Below the pieces are notes generated by a model that saw only the letters and a list, made by a program, of their open reading frames with translations, had not been told where the DNA came from and searched no databases. Below, in pieces: positions 13,046 to 25,059 of a stretch of 64,000 nucleotides of DNA (the stretch's first letter is position 1; every line of letters starts with the position of its first letter). The position numbers and the translations under genes are program-made. Origin of the DNA: Diospyros lotus (lineage: Eukaryota; Streptophyta; Magnoliopsida; Ericales; Ebenaceae); NCBI RefSeq assembly GCF_014633365.1, contig NC_068338.1:23942616-24006615 (forward strand), in the 5' to 3' direction.

Positions 13046-14054
13046 GGGTATGTTTCTTTCTACCTAAATTTCAATTTTTGGAGTGTTTGATTGGTCAAAT
13101 TTTTCATAAAAATAATTTTCTCACTTAGGGTCACGTGACCCTCTTTTCTCACATTTGCTGGAAAATGAATTCCCATGAAGAGGCAGAGAATTTGTTTTTC
13201 AGGCGAGCGTTAAAGTGTCTTGGAGAGAGGATGGACCAAAACTTGGTCTTGCCCTTGGCTTTGAGGGTCTGGTCGACGATGGGAGGCGGAGGTGGGGCGG
13301 TGGCCTTCTTATAAGAGCGGAAAAGGCGCTGCATCGGGTGGGGGCGGAAGGAGATGAAAGCAGATTACATGCAAAAATATATATATATGTATATACATTG
13401 CAGCAGAGGAAGATGGGTCTTTACTGCAATGTATATGTTTGTATATATATATATTGCAGCAAGGAAAAGAAGATGGGTCTCTGTTGCAATGGGTAAGGAA
13501 GATGGGTCTCTATTGCAATGGCCCAATGGGTCTGAGTCTCTGCTGCAATGTATAATATATATATATATATATATACATTGCAGCGAGGAAGAGGGATATG
13601 GGTCTCTCATTACAACGAGGAAAGGAAGATGGGGTCTCTGTTGCAATGGATTTGAGTCAAGGAAGATGGGTCTCTGTTGCAATGGGTTTGAGTCTCTGCT
13701 GCAATGTATACACATTTCCTTCCTCTTTGTTGCTCTCTGCTCAGCAACAAAAATGGGTATATATATTTGTGTTTGATTTATTTTTTTGAATATTTTGAAA
13801 ATGTATATTTAATTTATTTTTGTAATTAATTATTAATTTATATATTATTGATTAGTGTGTATGTGATTATTTTTATGAAAAATAATCGCAATCAAACACT
13901 AAAAGTTAGAAAATTATAACAATTTCTAGGTACAAAATTAAGTCAATCAAACACCTTCAATTGATATTTTTCTTGGAATATAATTTTAGGCAATTGAATT
14001 ACCTAGAAAACATTTTTTTTTCATACAAATTTCATGTTTGCAATCAAACGCACC
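13046..14054. mobile_element. PIF/Harbinger (Tourist)-like non-autonomous element
   Basis: Ends GGGTATGTTTCTTT and (reverse) GGTGCGTTTGATT resemble Tourist-type termini and are flanked by TAA at 13043-13045 and 14055-14057. Subterminal sequences repeat a 'TTTGATTG' theme on opposite strands. There is no transposase. It carries an internal minisatellite. Confidence 0.55.
13383..13710 (+). repeat. Irregular minisatellite, GAAGATGGGTCTCTGTTGCAATGG-type unit
   Basis: About eight degenerate copies of a unit built around GAAGATGGGTCTCT and GCTGCAATG, broken by (TA)n tracts. Open frames in both strands here are by-products of the repeat. Confidence 0.75.
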
Positions 14055-14057
14055 TAA

Positions 14058-14595
14058 ATGTTAAGTTATGGTGATGGTAGTGGTAGTGACACCGAAGGCA
14101 TAGGGTCACGAAGACAATGTTGAAGACTGTTTACAAAGACATCTACTATTTCTCCACTTTTTCTTTTGATTTATTTTCTTCTTTTTGTTTCTCTCACTTT
14201 CTTTCTAATTTCTTCTCCTCTCTTTTTCTCTTTTTTTTTTTTAACCCATATCTTGATTTGTTATTAGACCGTCCAACCCAATCCCGACCCATCTCTTTCT
14301 CAGCCCGATCATTGCAGCCACACATACTGAATATTTGTGTGCCCACTTAAATCTCATCCTCATTAATGACGGATCTTATCAATATTAATAAGAGTCCCAT
14401 CGGCACCATGCTATCACTTGAGAACTCCTGTCAGCACCAGATACTCAGTCTCATCACCTGCAAATACACGACGTATGCACGCAGGAGGACGTCTCATCCC
14501 CCTATATCAACCAACTATTTTTCAAAGTTAATATATGTTTTGCTCTCTGACCTATCGATACATTGTCATTTCTTTACTCTCTTACTCACTCGAGC
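14058..14595. other. Intergenic, no gene seen
   Basis: T-rich then mixed sequence with no coding signal I can defend. Confidence 0.6.
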
Positions 14596-14600
14596 GTTGG

Positions 14601-17600
14601 TGTAATAGCCCATATCTGTGTGAGGTCGTCATGTAATTTGGATGAGTTTAAAATATCGAAAAAGTGAGTTTAATAATAAAATAAATTACCGAATTAGCTA
14701 CAGGGAGTACCCCGGGGCTTAGATGCCTAAAGAAAATGGTACATCAGTATCGAGTATTCCAAGATAAGATTTATGGCATGGAAAGAAATCGAATTTGAAA
14801 TGATTTTCGGTACAGCTAGGATTAAGGCTGAGAAATCGAATGATGGTGGGGATTCTTGGGAAGTCAACGGGACCCCGAGTAGGGATATATTAAATATAAA
14901 AAACAACCCTTAAAGGGTTTCGAGAAGAAACATAAGGATTTTCTATCAGCATATGATCCTACGTATAATCGGGCCTAAGTGTAATTTATTGATTTTGGCC
15001 GAGAGAGGTCAAAACGATGGTTTTTCTGAATTTTTAGGGGTGAAATGAAGATTTTGGAACTTAAGGGACTTGATGGAATTATTGGATAATTCAGGAGCTT
15101 GAGAATGAGGGCCAAAATATAAGAGGAAGTTTTAAGGGGGCCAAAGTGTAAATAATAGAAAAATAAGAAAGAAGCTCAGCCATGGCTGCCGCTGCCCACT
15201 GCCATCACCGGCCAGCCTTCGGGCGATGCCATTGAGGTTGTCTGGGGGTACGAAAATGGGCCCCACCACGTGGGGGTTTGATTAGGATCGGAGATAGGTT
15301 AAAATCAGTAAAGCATAGCCGTGATTTGACAGAAAATGGCGAGGCACGGTCGCGGTCGTCGGATTTTTTGGGAAGGACGATTCGCACGAAATCATCACGA
15401 TTTGAGGCCATTAAATGATTGTAAGGATGATAAAGGCGTCGATTTGACCAGGTATGACTCGATTGGGCTTCGAAAACGGGTATAAATAAAGGTTCGAATG
15501 TGGCCGAATGCATCAAAAATTTTACTTTGAATATCTCAAGTTTGGGAGCGAATCAGAGGTCTGGGATAAGGGACTTTTATTCTCCATGTATTGAGGATCA
15601 TTTCTGGAGAATTTCATGAAGTTTCATTAAGTTTTGAAGGTGTTTCGAAACTCACCAGAAAATGCGAAACTTCGCTGGAGCCGGACTGTAAATCGACTAT
15701 TTGGGCTATTTCCGAAGGGTTTTTCGGCCATGTGAGGGTGCCATTGTGATTGTCTTGAGAAGGGCTTCAAGGTGGTGTCGTTGGATCAACCATCGGAGCA
15801 GGTCGTCGGTCGCCATCGTCGGAGAAGATGATCGAAAGTAATTTCTGTATTTTTTAAATATTGAAAATATATAAAATTTGAGAAAAAATAAAATTAAAGG
15901 AAATAAAATTCTGGAAAAATATTCATAAATTCAATAAAAATGAATAGTTTACTTTTATGAATTTTTATCTTGGAAATTTCTTGAGGAGATAATTATTTGG
16001 ATTTTTGAAAGGAAATGTAAATGGAAAATAAATATGAGGGATTTTTATAAAATTATGAGAAAATTCAAGAAGAATAAGGAATTTATTTTATGAGTTTTTG
16101 TGATTTTTCATGGAGGATATTTGAAGGAAATCAAGGAGAAATAAATTTTCTCAAGGAAAAGTAATTATGGAAATTGGAGAAAATAGGAGAAAAATCTGAA
16201 AATTTTTCAGAAAATTCCAGAGGTTTATAAATATTTTTTTATGAATTTTTGTGGATAAAAATTTGTAAAAATGCTTGAAGAGATATTTACTTGAAATTAT
16301 CGAGAGAAAATATGAAGAAATTAGAGGAAAATTATGAGAAAATTGAGAAAATAGATATTGATTTTTCTTTGAATGCATATGATGTCTAGGGTATCTTTGA
16401 AACTCGAGGTTGAACTATAGAGCCCCTGACACGAGAATCAAGGTTGAGTACGCATTTCGGGGAATATTGAATTTAGCCCAAGGTAAGTGGTTCTACCGGA
16501 AAAACTTGTTTGTGGCATATAAATGGTTTCCTGTGAGTTGTTCAATCCAATTTCTATGCATATTCTTGTCACTTTTGATCACTTTTGATTTATCGTGAGT
16601 GGTTGGTTTCGTGCGATGGTTCGTCCAAACAATTATTTACACATGCATTGAATTTCGTACGGTAAATTGTATACATTGAAATGTTGATTTTATGTTATGC
16701 ATGTTATGATTTTCAGCATTGGCATGTTATGTGTTGTCCATGTGGGATGTGGGTTGTTAACCTGTGACGTGGCCCTTGAGTAACAGCACTCGGGGTGCAT
16801 GCCGAGGATTAATGTTATGTGACCCACTTGGGACGGGGCTGAGACGAACTTCACCCTAAGGTACTCAAGTGGCGGGGCTGAAAGTGGACATCATCCCAAG
16901 TTTCTTTGAGCAATAGCATTAATACCGAGGTGTTGTTGATTCCGGGGATAGTGCTGATGTGATACTCTTAGGGCTAGGGTTGCGTTGGGTTTTAGAATGC
17001 TTTTGAGTAGGAGCGTAATGTCTAACAATGATAATGGGGTGATTCCTGGGTTCATATGTCGAGGTTGTCCCTCTTAAGCAGGATTGTGTTTGCCAATGGG
17101 TCTATGTGGTCGTGTCGCCTTTAGAGAGATTGCATTTTTCCCAATTAGGGCTAAATGCTATGTAGGATTCTCTTAGGTTGGGGCATGTTAGGATTTGTCG
17201 GTTTTTTACATGATTTTGCATATATTTATGAAAATATTTTTGAACTCTCACTTAGATGATTCAGCATCTAATTTGGACTATATCCCTGGAATATTCAAAC
17301 GTTTCAGGTGAAAGCAGTGGTGCCAAGGGAAAGGATGTCGCCGAGATGTAGCTGCTATGTTTAGTTTTCGTAGATCTTTGTCTATGATTACGATGTTCAG
17401 AGGTTATGTAATATTTTGATATTTTTATGTGAAACATCGATTTGGTTATTTAACTGTAAAAGGAATTTATCGGTTATATATCATTAAGGTTTTGATCCTT
17501 GCTTCTACTGATGTGATTGTTAATACCTGTCTTAGTCTGTTAATTTTTAAATTGTGATATGCTAAGAAGGTATAATCGGGATTGTCGGGAAATAATTATG

Positions 17601-20562
17601 ATAAGGGTATGTATATCGAGAAATTTATGTTGTGTGTATGATGTCGAAAATATATATATATATATTTGACATCTCGAGGTAATGCGCGTTCTGGGAAGAC
17701 GGGACATGTAAGCACCCCCGCCCGGATATCCCCAACCACCAGGACTACCCGAACGGGAGCGCCTACGGGAGGAGAAAAGTAATAAACACAGAGACAAAGA
17801 CCACCTCAGCATGCATACACGAAAATAAGAACAGTGGAAGCAAAGCTCAAGACATGCATGCACTATGGGTACCCCACTAACACAGCGGTCACAAGATAAA
17901 TAAATAAACACAAACTCCTGTGCCGACATACACAAGACTCGAGAAAACACCTGGCACAGTACGAAATAATAGAGTAAATTCTATTTAGACATCAGAGTGG
18001 ATAGGGATTGACGAGACTGCCTGTACACCACATCGACTCTGCCGTTAAAGCTGACTCACTCCCTTGCTATGGCCCACGCCGCCACTACCTGGAATGATGG
18101 AAAGCAAGGTGAGTCGAGAGACTCAGCAAGCATAAGGAAGAAAAGGCATAAGGCTACACAAAACCAGAAGTCTCACCCCAGAATAAATCCCCAGGTACAC
18201 ACAAGCCATGAGACGCTACAACACAACAGCTCAATAGCATAATAAAATAAAAGCACATACCGGTCCTTGGGGGCCCACATAAGACACTTGGCACCCAAGT
18301 CCCATACCAACCTGCCGCTGCCCTGAAAGGCAACAAATATCTGCAACAAACCTGCGCGCGCTGTCCCAGGCCGGTACTCCCGTCACCTGTATCCGTCGGT
18401 ACTCCCGACAACCGAGCCATAGGCTCCCTCGAAACGGTACTCCCGTCCGAGAACAAAATACTACCAGTATCCATGCAATGCACATAGAAATGCAATGGCG
18501 TAGTGAGCATCAACGTGATACAAGGCGCCCATACATCCAGGCATCAGGCCATGCTCCGCCCACATAGTAAACCACACGCCATGCATATGCCGCGCTGGAT
18601 GCAACCTAACCAAGCTAGAATGTTCGTGTCCAAGCATACTCAATAAATGAATATCCCAACATGCATCCCGTACCCATGTACATATCAAATCATGAACAGT
18701 AATACAAGATATCTAATCATGCAGTAAATCACATACCGACAGAGCTAGTCAGCAGTGCCCGGCACCGGTCAACGGCCGGTGACTAGGGGTGTCCACCCGA
18801 CGGTCCACATCAGGGCCGTACCATAGTCTACCCCAACGTCACCAACAACCGACCCCTGCCCTACTGCTCGATAGCTCTAACCGAACCATAAATAAATCCA
18901 AGAAAACTGTAAATAAACCCAATAAAATCATAAATAAATCCGCCCGTCTAGGAACCTAGTCCCAACTGGGTTCAGCATCATTCCCAAAAGGAGTGGGGGT
19001 GGTACAAACCCCCATAGGCTCACAACAAATAAAATGCTAGAAGTCTCGGATTTAATTTAATTAAAACAAATGAATAATAGTTCAACCAATAAGGCAAGGT
19101 GCCGAATTAAAGTAAGAGAGGTGATAAAATACAGGAAATTACGGGGTCTTCCACGGGAATTAAAGATCAGGAAGAGAGGGTTAAGAGCTTGCCTTTACAC
19201 GGCTGTTTCTTCTTTTCCTTGCACTCCCGCTGCGAAGTAAAACGTTTAAGAACGATTAATAAAACCCGTAGCTCGCATTAATTAAATCTAACCGTCTAAA
19301 ATCCCACGTAGGCACACCGTAAATAAAATCCCAATAAATCTCATATTTATTTTAAATTAAATCATTCCTATTACTATTATTACTTATTTAGATACTTATA
19401 ATCTTTAAGCCACATTTACATAAATATATACATATATATATAAATATATTTAAGCACTTCCAAGAGCACATGGACGTGCTGCTGCCTCCAATTTCATCCT
19501 TCAACATTATATATACATATATATAAATATATCACTTCAATTTCTCCCCTCATGAACACACCTAATGAACACACCCATTAATTATCTTAAGCTTCCCCAG
19601 TGAACATACACACGCACACAGCAACTCACGGCCAAAGGCCACTTAATCTTCCTCACACACAAATTCAACACTCACTGTGCACCTGAACATATATATATAC
19701 GCGCGGAGATATGCACACCCAGAAAACACGCCCAAAAGCCAATTTCTGCATCATAACCCTCAATCACACACACAGTGAACCACCCTCCAATCCAAGGTAT
19801 ACCCAAAACACAATTAAATAGATTAAAACTCAGTGCAAAACAGCCCCTGCGTGCTATAGTTTATATAAATACCTATGTTACATATATATATACAGCTTGC
19901 TATACTTTGCACTCACAACCACTGTTCATATCCAAGTCATTACTGAGAACAACTAAAAATGAAGAAGAAATCAAAGAGGTAGAGGAGAGGAGCTTGCCTG
20001 ACTAATTAAACAGCGATTAAATGGAGTTTAATCTTCTCTTTTCTCCCAAATTCCCTTCCATTTTCTTCCTCAACGCTGCTTCTTCTTCTTAAATTTTTTT
20101 CTCTTCTGATGCACGACCTCCACTGCCCAAACACACTCTGAAATTAGCAATTTAAAAAGCAAAAAGAGAGCGGCCCAGCAAGCGCCGCGTGGCAGCCAAA
20201 AGCTGCCCACCGCCTCACATGAAACGGCGCCGTTTTGGCACCTGAGGCTGATTAAAAAATCAGCTATTTTCCCAAACCGCGCACAGCTCCCCCTCAAGGC
20301 TCGAACCCACATCCGCCTGGCTGGTCCTTCGCGTGCGCGACCAGCTGGGCTGGCTTCCACCTTCAACCATTAGGCGTCCTTAATTAAATTTAAGGTGAAT
20401 TACGGTCACATCTGCTATTCACATTTATACACTCCTAATTTCCTTTAATTGCGCATACACCCGTGCCTCCATTTTCTTCTTATTTCACTTACACCCCAAA
20501 ACTTTTAAAAATTCGCCAAATTAATTTATTTCTCAATTTTTGGGATATTACAGGACATTACA
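14601..20562 (+). mobile_element. Solo LTR, probable Ty3/Gypsy, interrupted by a nested LTR
   Basis: Begins TGTAATAGCCC and ends GGGACATTACA, with perfect 5-bp duplications GTTGG at 14596-14600 and 20563-20567. Removing the nested element and one GGACA leaves about 3.1 kb with no gag-pol, which fits a long solo LTR left by LTR-LTR recombination. The interior shares blocks with the LTR at 44204-46552 (for example TAAGTGTAATTT and the GAAGTCAAC region), so both belong to one family. The Gypsy assignment rests on the TGTAAT end and length and is inferred. Confidence 0.8.
17707..20552 (-). mobile_element. Nested solo LTR (TGTAATATCCC family)
   Basis: On the minus strand it begins TGTAATATCCCAAAAATTG and ends GGGGTGCTTACA, about 2.85 kb. 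Perfect 5-bp duplications GGACA lie at 17702-17706 and 20553-20557. No coding domains; open frames inside are short and low complexity. It sits five bases from the right end of the outer LTR. Confidence 0.85.
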
Positions 20563-20567
20563 GTTGG

Positions 20568-21152
20568 AGTGCTTGCAGGTGTCAGCCGCCTCCCGGACGG
20601 ACTTGTCGCCGGAGCCCACTCCCTGTCATTGTGATCCCGTTTTCGATCACTCATTTTGGTCATGAAGGAACAATTATCTATTCCAAACCCAAATTTAGAT
20701 TCAAGATTAAATATCTCTTTATTTTTTAAACCTAGATCTAAGTTTAAGATGAAACTCGATGATGAACTCAAGTCTCAAGCCCATCGTCAGCAAGGTTCCA
20801 ACGTGGGTTATTATTTATTTATTATTTTTTAATATGAGAAGAGAAAAAGTAAAATAAAGGTTAAATAGGTCACTTTATCTATTTACTCAATAAGAAATGT
20901 ATTTATTGCTATTTCTCAAATATTGGGAACATATATATCTTGCAATTTTTACCAAACCCAAGAGTGTTATTTATAATTTACCCTTATTAAAGTAGTTAGT
21001 AATTTTAAAAATATCATTATTCCATCATCTTAATTACACATAACTTTTCTAATGAGCAAAACACACCGTACATACATGTAAAATTTTTGTCTAACTTTTC
21101 TTCTATTAACATACATATATACTTAAACTAAACATATATATATATATAGGAC
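20568..21152. other. Intergenic, no gene seen
   Basis: AT-rich sequence with short TA runs and no recognisable element. Confidence 0.6.
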
Positions 21153-21288
21153 ACTGTTATATTTCTCATCGTTGGACAACACAGTAGTTGCCCGATTGAG
21201 AGAAAGGAGGTGGGCTCTATGCGCCTACACCCCTTTCTCTCATTGGGCAACTGTTATGTTGCCCGACGTTGGGCAACATAACAGTTAC
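21153..21288. mobile_element. Hairpin MITE-like sequence
   Basis: Two strong inverted repeats: an imperfect stem of about 27 bp joining 21181-21212 to 21227-21253, and a perfect 16-bp palindrome (21249-21264 with 21271-21286; arm AACTGTTATGTTGCCC, loop GACGTT). The left edge CTGTTATATT echoes the palindrome arm. A TIR element folding into a hairpin is the simplest reading; the flanks are TA repeats, so the target duplication is unclear. A further fold at about 21384-21437 pairs CCCTTTCCCATTCAA with its complement. Confidence 0.5.
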
Positions 21289-21429
21289 TTATATATATAT
21301 TACCAAGCATATACCACCCTTAAATATGATACATTTACCCTTAAACTTATGAAAAATATATTATTTTGGTTAAAAATATGTATATATCCCCTTTCCCTTT
21401 CCCATTCAAGTTTATAGATTGAATGGGAA

Positions 21430-23830
21430 AGGGGATACATACCAACCAACACCCAATTTTTCATGTTGTAACAGCTTGTACCAAATATTAATGATTTTTT
21501 TATTTTTTATTTTTTACTTAGAATTATATTTGCAACATGTCAATTAAAAATTTATCTTCTTTTAAGTTATAAAAAGTGTTTTATATAATTATCTCTCTTT
21601 ACATATAAATATGTTTTATTTTGTACATTAATTAACCTTTTAAATTTAATTTTTAATCAATAAAAATATTAAAAAATCTTAACCATTTTTAAAGGGGACA
21701 ATCTTTTTTTTTTTAGAAAAAAATAAATCTTAAATCATGAGTTAAAAGATTGATCGAGAGTAATTAATAAATAACAGGGAGGTGCATTCAAAATATATAT
21801 AGTTGTATTTTGCAAATGTATAACTAATAATATAAGTTTTAAATAATTTTATTTACATGCATTTATTTGATTGTATTTACATGCAAATGTATAAGTTTTA
21901 ATAATAGCATCCATTATTTATATTTTTGTTCTTTCTGACGTAGCCAAAACGTGAAAATGAGTAATGGTACACAAAAGTAAATATCTAACAGTACCTTTTC
22001 TTTAAGCAACGGTCCATTATTAATTGATAGTGGATGGTTTCTTCCAATGGTCACTTTCACATTCACACACAACAGACGTAGTTTGAGTTACCTTTCCTTC
22101 GTATTACTTTTTAGGTAGTTTTTTTTTAAAATGAGCACGATAAGTGAATATTAAGATAATGTTAAAATATTTTTTAAATTAAAATATAAAATAATTAAGA
22201 TAAAATTAAAAAATATTTTAAAATTTTTATCAAATTATTTGTTAATTTTTTTAAAATACATTAAAGAACACAAACGTTATTTATTTTCTATATTAAGGAG
22301 AGAGGAAATAAGCATATATGAAAAAATCAAAATAAGAAGTCATGACATTTTCTAAATGACAGCAGATAAATTTAATAAACACGTTAAAAAAGACAAATAT
22401 TTAAAATATTTCTCATATTTGATCTTTTTCGGCCTACCCATATCTTGTCACGCGTGTAATGTCATTGCCTACTCCAGTCCAGATATTATCAGTTTTCTGC
22501 TTTATGTGATATGCATACAGGGGCGGATTTAAACGTGAGCTGCTCTGGGCTGAAGCCCAAGGTAGCCCACTACAAAAATTAAATTTATAAGGTTAAAGAC
22601 AAACCCAAATCCAGTTTAGCTCATCTCAGCCCAGCCCACTTGCTTGTAAATCCTTCTCTTCTCCTTCCTCTCTCAACTTTGCTCTCATTCTCTGCCTCCT
22701 TTCTCTTGCTCGTCCGCTCGCGCTCACCCTTACCCTCGCCCTTGTTGGCTCTCTTTTGCTCTCAGTAGGGCTCAACCCCTCTTGCTTTCACTCGTTCTCT
22801 GTCTCTCTTGCTCTCGCTTACCCTCCGACCCTTACAGTCTTTTCTCTTGCTCTCGCTCGACCCCTCTCGCTCTCGCTGCCTCTCGGCTCTTGCCCTTTTG
22901 CTCGCCCTTTGCCTCTTGGGGTCTCGCCCTCTCCCCACGCTTGACGACTCGGCCAGTCGGCCTCACCCTTGCTTGCTGCCTCTGTTTCAGCCCTCACAGT
23001 CTTTTCTCTTGCTCTCGCTCAACCCCTCTCGCTCTCGCTGCCTCTCGGCTCTTGCCCTCTTACTCGTCCTTTGCCTCTTGGGGTCTCGCCCTCTCCCCAC
23101 GCTTGACGACTCGGCCAGTCGGCCTCACCCTTGCTTGCTGCCTCTGTTTCAGCCCCCCCCCCAAGAAAAAAAAAAAAACTTTCAGCCCTCCAACCTAAAT
23201 CTGGCCTTGTATGCATAAATCCTCATACTTACCCCCACAGGTTTTTCCCAGAAAAAAGTACCCAAAAACAAGCTATCCAAAAAAACAGTATATTATATGC
23301 GAATCAATCATATAAACTGCTACAAATTAGCGTTCCCTCTTTTACCATCCTAGACTAGATAGGTGTGCATACATGACTATACTTCTTGATTTCGCTCATT
23401 CTTTTCTCCGTCGCTGCTTTTGATTTGCCAAAAATTTCATCTATGTTAATTGATGGTAAATGCAAACGGGTGAGGCAGAGGGCAGGATTGGGAAGGGGAC
23501 TCGGGCCCATGCGCCCAATTGGCCATCCCAAGTTGAGCGGACGGCCAGATGACTCAACGAACTGAGCAAACAGCACGAGTAACAAAATCGGAAACCAAAA
23601 ACGTAAAATAATCCTCCTAGTCATATCATTGTGGAGACAACAATTTATAAATCATATATAATAATATACACATTTAGAGAGAGAGAGAGAGAACTAGGGT
23701 CACGAACAGAGGCCCTGACAGTGAAACCGCGGAGAAGCAAGAGCTTGACGAGCCATGAAGCTACATATCCAGATGCTCCTGTCACGCATACTACAGTCGT
23801 CCTTCCTCCTCCTCCTCTTCTGATGGTCAT
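21430..23830 (-). pseudogene. Reductase copy E: exon 1 and partial intron 1 only
   Basis: Exon 1 is at 23695-23830 (ATG 23830-23828, 136 nt, same phase as copy A) and encodes a Gly-rich leader then [20 protein letters not shown], ending VRDP. Intron 1 sequence continues down to about 21430, matching copies A and C, but lacks the hAT element and solo LTR found in copy C. Exon 2 and beyond are missing. Upstream of the ATG the promoter is replaced by an inverted intron 1 fragment. The exon itself is undamaged but cannot make an enzyme here. Confidence 0.85.
22518..23209. mobile_element. Non-autonomous hAT element in intron 1 of copy E
   Basis: Starts CAGGGGCGGATTTA; the other end in reverse reads CAAGGCCAGATTTAGG. 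Perfect 8-bp duplications TATGCATA flank it (22510-22517, 23210-23217). The interior is C/T-rich with an imperfect direct duplication (about 22845-22990 and 22999-23155) beginning CAGTCTTTTCTCTTGCTCTC. Open frames are low complexity. Confidence 0.9.
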
Positions 23831-23963
23831 TCCTTAGTCAATCCTGTAAAATTTGTTAAAACAACAGCCTTATTTGCTAATACATGCAACCAAAGATACT
23901 ATAGATTTAACATCCACCCAGTTATTGATAAAGATATTAGCAATGGATGTTAAATCTATAGAC
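23831..23963 (-). repeat. Displaced intron 1 fragment
   Basis: Reverse complement of the intron 1 segment found at 30250-30370 and 47830-47935, abutting exon 1 of copy E where its promoter should be. It marks a rearrangement breakpoint. Confidence 0.75.
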
Positions 23964-23989
23964 TAACAAAAATAAAAACAAAACTCCCT

Positions 23990-24617
23990 TGCTTGGTTTG
24001 GGTCTCCTCAGATAACTCCAAGATCACTGTACCCACCAAGAAGGTAAGTAACCAAAGAAAATGGAAAGGAAATTTTCCAATTAGGATCCATGGATACAGA
24101 GGAGAACCATATGTGTCAGTCACATTGAAGAAGAACATCCAAAAATATGAGACAACAGAAGGCATGTTGAATCTCAAGGCAAAATCATACCATTTTTATT
24201 GCTTAGAAGAAACCTTTAAGCCATCAAGTTTCCGCTTTCCTGGATTGCAGCAATCAGTTTAAGCAATGTCCAAGGATAGGTTTAGAGTAAATGGTCACCA
24301 ACATACCTCCCTGAGGCTTTGTATATATGTTTCCTGAAATTGAACAGTGGATCAGAGTGTAAAGTGAAAAGCCAGTTGAAAAGTTTCGGCACTAACTAAT
24401 GCGCGGAAGGTAATTTCAAATTAGGTGAAAATTGGTGTTACATATTACATCAAATCTAAGGAAGAAGATAGGAAGACATCATATGTTGAAAACTCTGCTC
24501 CCTGTCCCTAGAAAATTACCCACTTTTTTTTTTTTTTCTTCTGTGGATATGGCACCGAATCCAGTTCTCCTTTTTACACAAAAGAATCCAACCAGCGGTG
24601 CAGAAATTGGAGAATTA
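23990..24617. other. Unidentified segment U, copy 1 (shared with 34341-34960)
   Basis: About 90% identical by eye to 34341-34960 and joined in both places to antisense reductase exons. Not found in the intact reductase copies. On the minus strand 24307-24333 is a possible 27-nt exon between TTTCAG and GTATGT (ETYIQSLRE); on the plus strand TCAG, then 24020-24042, then GTAAGT looks similar. Probably a captured piece of another gene or a transposon; identity unknown. Confidence 0.45.
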
Positions 24618-24856
24618 AGGACTGGCCGCAATAGAGGACCAATACATACTGCAGGGTTCGTTACAACCATGTATTCCCCTTCTCTTTGGCAAACTTCCAA
24701 GCAGCAGAAAAAGTCTTTGCAAGTGGATACCAAACCTAGCAGAAAAAGTCACACAAACCAAAATAGGAAGGAAAGTTCAGTCGAAAAACCACCAGATTAG
24801 GAGAAAAATATGATTTCTTGAAATGATGAGCAACAAGTTTGAGATAAGAGAGATGG
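24616..24856 (-). pseudogene. Antisense exon 4 / intron 3 fragment (chimera 1)
   Basis: 24616-24735 is reductase exon 4 in reverse, with internal losses around the MVVMNP and AEDAAW codons; intron 3 sequence follows to about 24843. It then fuses to the 5' leader of an exon 1 in the opposite orientation. The same fusion point (CAAGTTTGAGA then TAAGAGAGATGG) occurs in chimera 2. Confidence 0.8.
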
Positions 24857-24888
24857 AAAGACGACTGTGAAGATGAGAGAGAGAGACA

Positions 24889-25024
24889 GTGACCAGCAGA
24901 GGAGGAGGAGGAGGAGGGAAGACTGTAGTATGCGTGACAGGAGCATCTGGATACGTAGCTTCATGGCTCGTCAAGCTCTTGCTTCTCCGCGGTTACATTG
25001 TCAGGGCCTCTGTTCGTGACCCTA
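24889..25024 (+). pseudogene. Orphan reductase exon 1 with lost start (chimera 1)
   Basis: Frame and length equal exon 1 of copy E (136 nt) through VRDP, but the start codon is GTG (24889-24891) where the others have ATG. No exon 2 follows; reductase similarity stops at about 25055. Confidence 0.85.
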
Positions 25025-25059
25025 GTTCGTTCTCTCACTCTCTTTTCTCATTAAATGTC

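Noticed and set aside
13354..13776. 140-codon frame
   Set aside because: Translation of a minisatellite with (TA)n tracts.
18154..18688. Several 75-119 codon minus-strand frames
   Set aside because: They lie inside the nested solo LTR and show no gag or pol features.
22756..23218. Overlapping 136-138 codon frames
   Set aside because: Two frames are open over the same duplicated C/T-rich repeat of a hAT element; Leu/Ser/Pro-rich by composition.
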